Counted from the stretch's first letter, positions 35,971-45,899 are shown. The stretch: DNA of 64,000 bases from Polytrichum commune (GCA_950295325.1 OX485805.1:13877501-13941500); one strand, 5' to 3'. Numbers and translations are program-made. The notes: generated by a model not told the origin, from the letters alone.

Positions 35971-36441
35971 TAAACCTTCCTCACATCAATCCAATTCATT
36001 TGGGCACTATCCACCATGAAACCTTTGAAGTTCACATTTAAGACACCATTTTTTGCATGTCAACATTGAGGTTTTCCCATAAAATTGTATGGCCATGTGC
36101 GTCTTTAATCTACATATCGAAGCAAGCTATTGTGAGGACTTTGTAATATGTGTTGCCATAGACATGACATGCCATTATAGTCCACTTGCGGAGGCTCTTC
36201 ACATGATCAAACATTATTCATGAGTTCTCCATGTTGCCTCCAATTTGCGCTTTCTTTGATATAATGCCACTTCCAAAGAGATCGATTGACGTCTTGAAAA
36301 CAAATACCTTTTATTTTAACTGGATAAATTTAAACCCATAATGGTCCTTCAATGCCATGATACTATCTATTGCACCCATTCCATTGTGAATGAACCTCTT
36401 AGACCCTACCACAAAGTTCCTACATTTGGAAGACACAAATT

Positions 36442-38631
36442 TTGTACTATTTTTGGTTATCCATACTACCTAAGAAAAAGCCAAAAACCATCCAACCCCA
36501 AAACCAACACCATACACTACACCCGGATATAACTAAACTCCTCATAAAAACATTTAACATCACACACTCCTACTACTCATCCCCACTCACATGTCCTACA
36601 CAACTAACACAATACAACTCACCACACACCCGAGACATAATATTTGGCTCACTAGGACATGCCCACTCCTCTAAATGGAATGGCATAGGCCTAGCATTCC
36701 CCACTGACCATAACACAACCGTCGAAGCCATACACTGGGCTAGAATGGCAGCCAAAGAAGACACAAATACCATTACCATACTAATAATCAACCACACCGA
36801 TTGGACACCACAAAAAATACCACTCAACAACCACCCAGACATACACACAATAGTAACCATCCCACCACATAGCATCCAATATAACCCCACACCAGAATGG
36901 CCCAAATATTACCAATACATTGAACCATCACTTACGTCCATCATCTGCATACATAACCAAATAACAATAACACCAAACCCAAGGTCCGCACAAGAACTAC
37001 AAAACATACTAAAAAGACTAACCAACACACATATAGAAACACACCACATACAACCCACCCATGCACGCTACAACGTTAAATTCTCCAACAAATGGCAAAA
37101 CACCCCCCACGTAATAATCCCCCCCTCCCCCAACACCACCACCACACCCCTACCCCTCACATATCACCACATCCACCCCCTTAAATACGACCCACAAGCG
37201 TGCATATACACAAATGGATCATTCATCCCACCATCCAAAAACTCCGAGGGACAAATAGTGGGCAACACCGCAGGCTCGGGAGTATATAGCCCCAACAACA
37301 ACACCCAAATATCCGAAAGATTACCCGGATACCAAATCATCTTAAGAGCCGAACTAAATGCTATTCTCATAGCCATCAAAACCATACAAATCACCCAAAG
37401 AGACACCCATATATTCACAGACAGCCTCAATAGCATATACTTAATTAACAACCATATACAACACCCAACATCCCAACACCACCACCCGGACAAACTTCTT
37501 ATCGCAGCCATTGTCAACCAAATATATTGGACCCCACACATGGTCCACATACATAAGGTACGAGCGCACACAAGCATTAGTGGCAATGAAATGGCAGATA
37601 CACTAGCAAATATGGGAACACTTAATGACAAACCCGACACCACACCACGGATACACATAGCCCGCACAACCCCATATTGGTTAGCAAGTTGCCCAACTGG
37701 CACACACGACGGAGCAATCCGAAACCTTCGCACATTTATAACTAAAGAGCACGAAAACCGAGAATGCGCATTAGCCATCCAAAAATACCCTTACGTCGAC
37801 AAATGGATATCAAATAAACAAATCAACCAAAAACTTTCCAACCACTTTTGGAAAAGCAAACAGGTCCCTGACACACAAATTACCCAAACTCTAAAATTTA
37901 GATATGCACAATATATGGGCAACCATAGAAAACATATATTCTGGCCCCTCCAATTCCAGAACCCTAACTGCACATTATGCCAAAAAAATGACAGAGACAC
38001 ATGGCCCCACCTACTATCCACATGCGAACACCCGTACTTAAAAGGACTAAGAATTGCAAGACACAACAAGGCAGTCCACCTGATCACCCAAACACTACAA
38101 GCCAACAACAACACAAGGTTTTTTACATTGGTCAATGCGGGTAACCATAACAATCAACCACAAGATCACACAGTACCAGACTGGCTCTTAGCATGCACAT
38201 GCTCACAAACGAAATGCCAATGTCTAGCCCAGCTAAAACCCGACATACTATGCATTATAGGAGCCCAAAACCAATCACCCACCCCCATCCTACCCTCTCC
38301 CAACCACACAATCCAATTTATTGAGTTCACATACTGCCATGACAGATTCCCGGACGAAGCCCTCATCCACAAACACACCAAATACGATCCACTAATCAAC
38401 AACATACAAAACATCGGCTGGAAAGTCAACCCCCTAATTACCATCACAGCCGGAGTAAGAGGAGCTATACACGAACATTCCATAGAAAAATTAACCAAAC
38501 TTAAAATCCCAAAGCACAACATTAAATCCCTCATGAAGAAAATACACGAAAACGCCATTAAATACCTCACATACCTAGTTCTAAACAAAAGAAAACTTGA
38601 TAACAAACAAACCCTGGTCCCCCCACCCTAA
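36442..38631 (+). CDS. LINE polyprotein C-terminal part: RNase H, CCHC finger, restriction-like endonuclease
   Basis: 729 codons open, but no ATG until 36745, so the frame is 5'-truncated; no reverse transcriptase domain is present. Residues ~60-170 form an unidentified alternating block (FGSLGHAHSSKWNG, HTIVTIPPHS). RNase H ~252-390: E304 (LRAELNA), D327 (FTDS), H376 and D386 (NEMAD) are present, but the first catalytic Asp is Asn258 (YTNGS, codon AAT at 37213). CCHC C510, C513, H523, C528. A PD...E endonuclease follows: P600-D601, E628 (FIEFT), K644/K647-Y648. Upstream RT and first endonuclease, if any, are lost. The coding strand is strikingly poor in G. The domain order RNase H-CCHC-RLE resembles Dualen/RandI-type LINEs; that assignment is inferred. 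Confidence 0.8.
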   Translation: MYYFWLSILPKKKPKTIQPQNQHHTLHPDITKLLIKTFNITHSYYSSPLTCPTQLTQYNSPHTRDIIFGSLGHAHSSKWNGIGLAFPTDHNTTVEAIHWARMAAKEDTNTITILIINHTDWTPQKIPLNNHPDIHTIVTIPPHSIQYNPTPEWPKYYQYIEPSLTSIICIHNQITITPNPRSAQELQNILKRLTNTHIETHHIQPTHARYNVKFSNKWQNTPHVIIPPSPNTTTTPLPLTYHHIHPLKYDPQACIYTNGSFIPPSKNSEGQIVGNTAGSGVYSPNNNTQISERLPGYQIILRAELNAILIAIKTIQITQRDTHIFTDSLNSIYLINNHIQHPTSQHHHPDKLLIAAIVNQIYWTPHMVHIHKVRAHTSISGNEMADTLANMGTLNDKPDTTPRIHIARTTPYWLASCPTGTHDGAIRNLRTFITKEHENRECALAIQKYPYVDKWISNKQINQKLSNHFWKSKQVPDTQITQTLKFRYAQYMGNHRKHIFWPLQFQNPNCTLCQKNDRDTWPHLLSTCEHPYLKGLRIARHNKAVHLITQTLQANNNTRFFTLVNAGNHNNQPQDHTVPDWLLACTCSQTKCQCLAQLKPDILCIIGAQNQSPTPILPSPNHTIQFIEFTYCHDRFPDEALIHKHTKYDPLINNIQNIGWKVNPLITITAGVRGAIHEHSIEKLTKLKIPKHNIKSLMKKIHENAIKYLTYLVLNKRKLDNKQTLVPPP

Positions 38632-38800
38632 CTAAAACTAACTAATATAATATGGAAACAAGAGCCCACCTCCCAAAGGAGGCATAACGCCCTATATTAC
38701 ATCACGGGACACCGTGATCAATACAGGGTTAACGGGCTCGCATTCATGCCGGTATATAATACTGGCGTTATTTTTTCTTTTCTTTTCTTTTCTACTATTT
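36455..38800 (+). mobile_element. 5'-truncated LINE retrotransposon with structured 3' tail
   Basis: The A/C-rich, G-poor composition starts abruptly near 36455-36465 and ends after the tail. Downstream of the stop, GAGCCC (38662-38667) pairs with GGGCTC (38734-38739), enclosing hairpins CCTCC/GGAGG (38669-38682) and ATCACGG/CCGTGAT (38701-38718). An 8-bp hairpin (38748-38766) and a (TTTTC)n tract follow. Target duplications were not found. Confidence 0.75.
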
Positions 38801-39251
38801 TTGGTTCAAACCCATTGGAGGGCTCCATGGTTTGAAAATGACATATTGTATAGAATGGAGCCTACTTCCCTTACTATATATGAAAATTGTATGACAACGG
38901 AAGGGCATACCACTTTTCTTGTTCACTGCACCATGATTAGACCCTACCACAATAATAAAATGTTATTGCGATTGCTCTACTGATGCATAAACAAAGTTTT
39001 AAGTTTTTGTGGTCTTGTTTTCACCCAAGGTAACTTACATGTGTAAAGAGACAACCTAATAGCACATCGCAATGTACATGTGACAATGCATTTGGGTCAT
39101 TATATGACCTTTTTACACAAGAAACCCGTTGTTGCCTTATGAAACACCCACAACCACAATTTCCTATCATCATATAATATGTGAGTCATGCTTTATGGTG
39201 TCTCGGGGAAACTCATCGTGGAGGGTTGGTTATTTTCAATTAGACACATTG
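38801..39251. other. Intergenic sequence
   Basis: No gene or clear repeat seen between the LINE and the nested MITE. Confidence 0.4.
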
Positions 39252-39414
39252 CACCATTTATGGTATTTAATGCAGGCCTCCTTAAATGTGGGATTCTAAA
39301 AACAGACCCCACTTTTACCACATTTAAGCCTCGCCAGACCCCACTTTTAAGAGAGTGAGACCAAAGCATTGTTCAAAGCATTTTTAAGAGAGCATTGTCC
39401 AAAGGTGCAAAACG

Positions 39415-39738
39415 ATGCACTTGGGGTCGATTGCAGTTACAGGTACACTTGCAGACCTTGTTGTGGACCTCCGCGTCACTATAGTGATCATGCTGAAGAA
39501 AAAGTCGAGCCCCTGGCAGCCGGCCTACAAACAAAAACTCGGGCTGCACGTGACGAACCGCGATGTCAAGACATCCGCAATTATCGAGGCGGTCTGCTCG
39601 TTTTGCAAATACTTTGGGCGGCAAGTCGACATGGCGAACCGGAAGCGCGCCGCGCGCGTCACGAACCAGACGTACGGGCCCGATTTCCGCTCTGATGTCA
39701 TGACCAAACACATGGAGTCACAACACCAGGAGAAATAG
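39415..39738 (+). pseudogene. BED-type zinc-finger fragment of a hAT transposase
   Basis: 107 codons from ATG 39415. VCSFCKYFGRQVDMANRKR followed by TYGPDFRSDVMTKHMESQH gives C-x2-C ... H-x4-H, the BED finger layout that binds transposon ends. A TAG stop at 39736 is followed in the same frame by 34 more protein-like codons (SPSEQLKFFDGIV), so the stop looks secondary. The catalytic core is missing. Confidence 0.65.
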
Positions 39739-39834
39739 AGTGAGTACCAGACATTGTCGCCGTCTGAACAGCTCAAGTTCTTCGACGGGATCGTGTCGCG
39801 CAACAACACGCTGCACCGGTACATTGAGATGACG

Positions 39835-40031
39835 GCGATGAGCTGACGCTCAAGATTTCAAACGCCGTTGTCGATACGATCATTGGCGAGCTCTTGTTCC
39901 GGCCTGAAGACGAGATGGCCGCCCTCGAGCACGATGATGGCGAGGCTCTCGATCCAAATATCGCTGAACGTGTTGCTCGTCTAATCAAGCTGAAACGCAA
40001 TTTGAGGCGCCAATTTGACTCTAAATTCTAA
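39835..40031 (+). pseudogene. C-terminal fragment of the same transposase
   Basis: In another frame the plus strand reads DELTLKISNAVVDTIIGELL, RPEDEMAALEHDDGEALDPN and IAERVARLIKLKRNLRRQFD to TAA 40029-40031. Composition matches the BED fragment. It probably joined the N-terminal part by internal deletion and a frameshift. Confidence 0.5.
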
Positions 40032-40360
40032 AATGGCCCATATGGACCCCATTTTTAGCTGCTAAAAGTTGCTAAAAGTGCTAAAAGTGGGGTTTACCAC
40101 TCTAGACCCCCAATCGACCCCACTTTTAGCTTAAGAGGGCTAAAAGTGGGGTTTACCACTCTTAAGGAGGCATGATTTAATGTCACCTACTATTCAAAGT
40201 TTTGCAATATAAACCTTTTTTTAATATATAATTGATGTAAGTTTTCCCAAGTAAAGATGTTAGCGTTAACCTTTCGTGGTGAGAAATGAGATCTATAGTA
40301 AATACTTGTAGCACTGGATTTATTCCAAGTAGCAAGTAACTCTAAATACTATAAAAGGTG

Positions 40361-41827
40361 TAGACTAAAACAAAATCTTTGATGTCAATCTTGCAGTCAC
40401 ATTAAGTAAACCTACTTTCCCCTAATGAAATCATATGTACATAAAACACTATGTAACTCTATCCACAACAATAATAACAAATTTGGCAAACGAATATCGT
40501 TCCAAACAAGTGCACCTCTTATCCATCCATATTAGAAACATGAAAATTGGGATTAGTTCATCTACAAATTTGTTTCACTACACTAATTCGGGAATCGGGA
40601 TCATTGAAGCTATTTTACTGTCAATTCAAACAAGAGAAGTAACCTCCGGCTACACACCCATTGAATGACATTTGTGTTGAATGTATGAGAATAACGCTCA
40701 TATATATGCAAGAAGTCGCTCTTTAATTTCCATATAATGTTATTGGGAAGTTGTGAATGTGGTAGGCAAGCTACCCGGAACGTGAATCTCCCATCGAGAC
40801 TTCTCTTGAGACCAAGTAGTACTCTACGAGATTCCGGTGTGAAACACTTACCAACGAGTGAAGTTTGAACCCAATTAATGCAAACATGTGTGGAAGGACT
40901 TGTGTGAGGTTTGAGGTTGCCGACCCATTTTTGATCACCACCCCATTTTTGCAGCTTAAGAAAACCTATTTATGTACAACACATTATCAATTTCTAATCA
41001 ATGATGATATGTCAAGTTTAATATATATTAAACTTAGTCAAATGTCAGTGGCTAAGTTGACAACTAGGATTAGATTGTCAAGCATATTCAGATGCCATAA
41101 TTTTCCATAACGAGAATCAAGTGTCCTCGGTTTTGTAATCGACTGGTGATCATGAATAGAGTAGCATGTAGGTCAAAGAGAATATCCCCTTAGAAATTCA
41201 TAGTAATTTGGTTGTGCCGAAAAAAACATGATAAAATTTTATGAATAGATTCTTACTTCTATTTCTCTACATAGAGTTTTTTTTTTTTTTTTTTTCAAAA
41301 AAAAATCCACGATCATACCTAAACCGCAAATATGCCAAATTGCTTCACTAGTTGGGAATGGGTCAGCTACTTCAATAATAAGATTCTGGAAGTACTGCAA
41401 TGGTTTGTGAATGGTCATCCCCTGATTACGGTGCCCAGTTCGACATCACAAGAAACTAGAACGGTCACTTTCTCCAATGAACCCACTTCCCCTAGAATAT
41501 CAACCTTCTATTGCCCTTGGGTGCATTTCAATGAACTTGGAACTTTCATACTACCCTTGATGTCGAGGACAATTTAGCTCAATATCACTAACATATTTAA
41601 ATGAGATAAAATATTTTATCACGCCTTGTTTTCTAGCGGATTACAACCATGCTCCTTGTCGACTGGGAACACCAAGATTTCACAAAAGAATATTACCATA
41701 TTACCACCACTTCAATTTTTCTCCATACCTCAGACTCACACCCTAATGTGATCTTATTGAGTCCAAAATTTTGCTCTCCACCAATAGGATCACTCAATAT
41801 GGAGTTTCTTAGACCTTGGACCCTAGT
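40361..41827. other. Intergenic sequence, no recognised gene
   Basis: Short open frames at 40435, 40865 and 41332 lack domains. A poly-T run followed by a poly-A run lies at 41278-41306. 41740-41827 shares words with 49320-49390 (CTC..ACCAATA, TGGAGTTTC), an old dispersed duplication. Confidence 0.4.
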
Positions 41828-42335
41828 ACAAGGGCCACTCCACATATGAGACTGGGTGCCCGTAACCATATTACACTTCAAGCACTCTCATTGGTGGAAA
41901 ACGCGGAGCCGGTGCAAGTTCGCCGCTTCACACTACGCTTGAGAGACCAACGGAGTATGTGAATGCAAGATGGATGTAAAGTCTACATAAAATCCTACAT
42001 GGCATCAAATGGATCATGTTTCGTGGTCACTTGGATTATTTCCAAAAACCACCTCTTGGAGGTAGGTCTAACACAAAACCGGGAGACCATGGCACTCCAA
42101 ACGCTCACAACCATTCATTCACTCTATTTTATCATGTGTGAGAACCATGCGTGCATAGAAAACCATCAAAATAGCATTTGGTTGAGGGCCCGGTCACATG
42201 TGACTTCACACTACACCACATGACCCATGACCACACTACGTGGTTTTGGAGGTGTATTGGGATGGCCTTTGGACATTTTCCTTTTGGGCTCTCACAATTT
42301 CACGGTCACGGCCCTTGGCTCGTGTGTGAAGTGGT
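41828..42335 (+). repeat. Dispersed ~500-bp repeat, copy 3
   Basis: Matches 5966-6462 from CACATATGAGACTGGGTGCC through GTGTGAAGTGG. Landmarks include CTCTCATTGGTGGAAAA, GATGGATGTAAAGTCTACAT and CATTTGGTTGAGGGCCCGGT. Confidence 0.88.
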
Positions 42336-42355
42336 CCTAAACCCTAAACCCTAAC
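42336..42355 (+). repeat. Interstitial telomere-like (CCCTAAA)n tract
   Basis: CCTAAACCCTAAACCCTAAC, about 2.8 units of the plant-type telomere repeat, sits where the dispersed repeat ends and before the CCGGTT tandem array. It is short enough to be chance. Confidence 0.6.
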
Positions 42356-42410
42356 AAAAATCGTGAACGGTGTTGTTCCCGGGTAAAGAAAAAGGGAGTT
42401 TAGGGTTGGG

Positions 42411-43380
42411 GACAGTGATCGAGGGGATTTCTGGGCAGGCATAATCGGTTGAGATCCGAGTGTTTGCAAGTCCCAACCGGTTACATGTTGACGACATCCT
42501 CCGGTTTCCCTTTACTAAATTGGGGTATATTCTTCTATAAATTCCTCTTAAATGGTCCATAATTCTCCTCAAGTCTCCAACATCAACCGGTCATTTCTCG
42601 AACTCAACCGGTTCATCTGTAACTAACCGCCGGTTCTCCCCGATCATAGGGTGGGGGACAGCGACCGGGAAGATTTTTTGGCATAATAATCGGTTGAGAT
42701 CCTAGTGTTTGCAAGTCCAACTGGTTACATGTTGACATCCTCCGGTTTTTTTAAAATTAAATTGGGATATATTCTTCTATAAATTCCTCTAAAATGGTCC
42801 ATAATCCTCCTCAAGTCTCCAACATCAACTGGTCATTTCTCGAACTCAACCGGTTCATCTGTAACTAACCACCGGTTCTCCCCGATCATAGGGTGGGGGA
42901 CAATGATCGGGAAGATTTTTGGGCATAATAATCGGTTGAGATCCTAGTGTTTGCAAGTCCAATTGGTTACATGTTGACATCCTCCGATTTTCCTTTATTA
43001 AATTGGGATATATTCTTCTATAAATTCCTCTAAAATGGTCCATAATCCTCCTCAAGTCTCCAACATCAACCGGTCATTTCTCAAACTCAACCGGTTCATC
43101 TGTAACTAACCGCCGGTTCTCCCCGATCATAGGGTGGGGGACAACGACCGGGAAGATTTTTGGGCATAATAATCGGTTGAGATCCTAGTGTTTGCAAGTC
43201 CAACTGGTTACATGTTGACATCCTCCGATTTTCCTTTATTAAATTGGGATATATTCTTCTATAAATTCCTCTAAAATGGTCCATAATTCTCCTCAAGTCT
43301 CCAACATCAACCGGTTATTTCTCAAACTCAACCGGTTCACGTGTAACTAACCGCCGGTTCTCCCCGATCATAGGGCGGGG
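42411..43380 (+). repeat. CCGGTT-rich tandem array, four ~242-bp units
   Basis: Units start with GACA at 42411, 42657, 42899 and 43140. Each holds AACCGGTTACATGTTGAC-type words, AACTCAACCGGTTCATCTGT, CGCCGGTTCTCCCCGATCAT and TATATTCTTCTATAAATTCC. On the minus strand each unit opens a frame starting MRRIMDH.RGIYRRIYPNL. The TATAAATT word upstream of two CCGGTT boxes per unit looks promoter-like. Diverged single copies lie at 23690, 24058, 43690, 49985 and 57940. Confidence 0.92.
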
Positions 43381-43406
43381 GAAGGCACGAAGTCAAAAAG
43401 TAGTCA

Positions 43407-43429
43407 TGAAGGGGGGGGGGGGGGGGGGA
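43407..43429 (+). repeat. Poly-G tract
   Basis: About 20 consecutive G; prone to sequencing error and G-quadruplex formation. Confidence 0.85.
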
Positions 43430-43573
43430 GAAGTTTCTAGAGTGTCAGGAGGTAGGCTTCATTTCCACAACTGAAGTTCTCCTCCGGTAGAAGCAACCCC
43501 GTCAACAGCTCCACCCGTCAATGCTACCGTTGCCTAACTGCCGCTTCAATGCCCACCACACACGTCGTCATCT

Positions 43574-43574
<1 letters not shown>

Positions 43575-43612
<38 letters not shown>

Positions 43613-43613
43613 G
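43575..43613 (+). repeat. (TAG)n microsatellite
   Basis: About 12 consecutive TAG triplets, read as poly-Ser in one frame. Confidence 0.9.
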
Positions 43614-43689
43614 GTTGGAGGGGGGGAGGAACAAATCAAGGGAATCCAATGTGCACATGCATGCATGAAGGTGTGTGTGGGCCTTGCCT

Positions 43690-43960
43690 TGTGTGGTCAC
43701 CGGTGTTTGGGGAGATTTGGGGTCAAAATCCGGGTGTCGCCAACTCCCACCGGTCCCATGTTGTGTTCTTTCGGTTTTCTTTACTTTATTTGAGGCACAT
43801 TTCCCATGGGTTCCCTTACAAAATGTTTTATAAGTACCATGAATCTCGAACATCGACCGGTTACTTTTCCAACTCGGCCGGTTCGTTTGTAACTAGTGGT
43901 CGGTTCTCCGCGTTCATTGGTGATCGCTCCCGGGATGTTTGTGACCGGGTGCCTATGTTT
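43690..43960 (+). repeat. CCGGTT-family diverged copy
   Basis: GGGGAGATTTGGGGTCAAAA, CCCACCGGTCCCATGTTG, CATCGACCGGTTACTTTTCC and GGTCGGTTCTCCGCGTTCAT follow the order of the tandem unit at 42411-43380. Confidence 0.75.
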
Positions 43961-44339
43961 GGGTCATGTATAGGAGGCTTGGAGTTGGGAAATGACACTG
44001 AAATGAGAAGAATCACGATGAGATTGGATTATGTATGGGCTCGAAATCTAGACATTGTTGTAGACTTTATGGTCGACATGTTTTTGAAGATTTTATATTG
44101 ATCGTTCAGAGAGAAAGAGAGTCTTTACTTTGGTTTCTTATCGTTTTTTCAGCTGTTTTATTATTATGTGCGAAGCAAAACGTAAGTTTGAGTGTGGTTG
44201 ATAAACATGGATGTTCGCCAACAATGGTCTAATCGATGGTTACTCTGTGGCTAGCAGACTTCCAACCCTCCCAACACTTTGAATTCCGGTATGGGTGTTA
44301 CTTGCGCCCTTGAGTTGCTTGAGAAAAGAAAGAGTTCAA

Positions 44340-44880
44340 AACATTTGATTGTAGACCCCAATTTTCAACTTTGCAACCAATGTCAAGACGAAACGTGACT
44401 ACATTTATTAGCATGTTTTCCTAGCCAACACATAAACAACATGTATACCAATGGACACACTAAAGTAGTTCGCACTATGATATCCATGTTTAAGGTGTGT
44501 CCGCACACACAATGCTACACCACTACACATGCAGACATACTGGACACATGCCACATGAACAACATTATTCCATCATAGATTCTACCATGCTCACATTATG
44601 CACGTAGGTGTAAATATCTTGCTCGTCTTCACCCCATTACATTGTAATGTGTCATTGGCACTTCACCAAATGCCCGTTTAGCCTCCCCCAACGCTACTAT
44701 CTGATTTATTTCATGTACATATTGCAATGATTGGTGTCCCCAATTTGATGCACAACAACATTGAGACAAATATAACCTATAATTACAAAATTTAGGTAGA
44801 ATGGGTGGCGAGTCATCCACTCTCATCTCTCTCACCACCAACATCCGAGCCTAACCCACAACCCTATACTAAGGAATTAG
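44340..44880 (+). pseudogene. Decayed copy of the LINE CCHC/endonuclease region
   Basis: One plus frame reads PNFQLCNQCQDET, stop, LHLLACFPSQHINNMY and TKVVRTMISMF, paralleling residues 505-555 of the LINE (CTLCQKNDRDTWPHLLSTC). After a diverged stretch it continues CVIGTSPNARLASPNATI, stop, FISCTYCNDW and DKYNL, stop, LQNLGRM, paralleling residues 604-660. At least four stops interrupt it; the first replaces the conserved Trp. This is an older copy of the same or a sister family. Confidence 0.7.
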
Positions 44881-45899
44881 AAGATCCAAACACCCCCAGG
44901 TTGCACGTTAGAACTCCTATGTCCTCCCTATATTTCAATATCATTGAATGTGTAGCATTCCTCATTCCTAACAAACAGAACTAAGACATACAACAATGTT
45001 TGGTCTACTCTCTCTCTCTCTCTCTCTCTCTAGATGGTACACCAAGCATAAGGCATGCACACGTCTTAACCTTGTTGTGGGTGAAAAATGTTACTATCCT
45101 GGTAGTTTTCATCAGCTTCCTCCCTCCCTCCTCGATACGGAAATAAAAATGAAAATTTTCAAGAAAATTTGTTTATTTTTTGGCACAAATTGAAAATTCA
45201 AATGCAAAAAGAAACTTTTCAAAAATCACAAGTACAGTCAAACGAAATAATTCCCAATCCAATCCAACAACCAAAATTGTTTGTGCCCAAGATAAAGCCA
45301 CATACACTAGATGAATGAAGGAGGTAAGGTACGGCCACATATTACCTCCTTGCATTTCTTCTCTCTTTCCTTTTGTGTTGCGTGTGAGAGGACCCGAAGG
45401 TGGAGTAAAAATAATGTGAGTAGTGAGACTTGCAAGTTGTGAGCTTTTCGTACACAATGAGGTCTCCTTGCTTTGGAGTCCCAAAAACAAAAGTCCACCA
45501 AGTGCAGTGAAACTTTGAATCTAATACCACGGCATCCAAAAGTAAGTAGCTGAGAAATAGGTTTCGGGACCCCATGTGGAGACATTTGGCCCTTGTATGA
45601 TTGCTCAAAAGTGTCCCGCTTATAAGCTATGGATGAATGTTATCGGACTTATCACATACGAACGTCACTCTCATCCATCCAACACATAATCTTGACCGTC
45701 TATAAATTTGTGGTCGATAAATTGGTTCATCTCACATGACTTCGACTACACTAATTGGGGAATTTTTTTAAGGCTACTTCCATTGTTAAATCAATTAAAA
45801 TTATTAATTTTCAGGTTGCATGTTATTTCAAGGTATCATGTTCGATCAGTGAGAGGTACATTCATATGTGATGATTCCCTCTCGTCATTGTTGTAAGGT
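44881..45899. other. Intergenic sequence with a (TC)n tract
   Basis: (TC)n at 45008-45032. Minus-strand frames at 45173-45608 have no recognisable domain. Nothing else supported. Confidence 0.4.

Larger units (their letters stand above)
39273..40174 (+). mobile_element. hAT-like element with BED-finger remnants
   Basis: Ends are CAGGCCTCCTTAA and TTAAGGAGGCATG (inverted, one mismatch), flanked by a perfect 8-bp duplication ATTTAATG (39265-39272, 40175-40182). Subterminal CTAAAAGTGGGGTTTACCAC-type repeats lie near 40066-40160. The 902-bp element is too short for a full transposase, so it is an internally deleted copy. Its interior is far more GC-rich than the surroundings. Confidence 0.85.
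39252..40360. mobile_element. Palindromic MITE interrupted by a hAT-like insertion
   Basis: The left end CACCATTTATGGTATTTAAT (39252) and the right end ending ATAAAAGGTG (40360) match the terminal inverted repeats of the 23765-23982 element. Removing 39273-40174 and one 8-bp duplication restores an element of about 200 bp, close to the uninterrupted copy. Confidence 0.6.

Noticed and set aside
36573-38606. Four minus-strand frames of 110-204 codons across the LINE
   Set aside because: Antisense shadows of an A/C-rich coding strand; no domains, and they disagree with the RNase H/CCHC/RLE motifs on the plus strand.
38662-38739. tRNA gene in the LINE tail (78 nt, closed stem, internal hairpins)
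   Set aside because: No A/B box, no conserved T-loop, and arm spacing does not fit a cloverleaf; better explained as LINE tail structure.
43521-43853. Poly-Ser / poly-Thr frames
   Set aside because: Created by the (TAG)n microsatellite read in non-stop frames.
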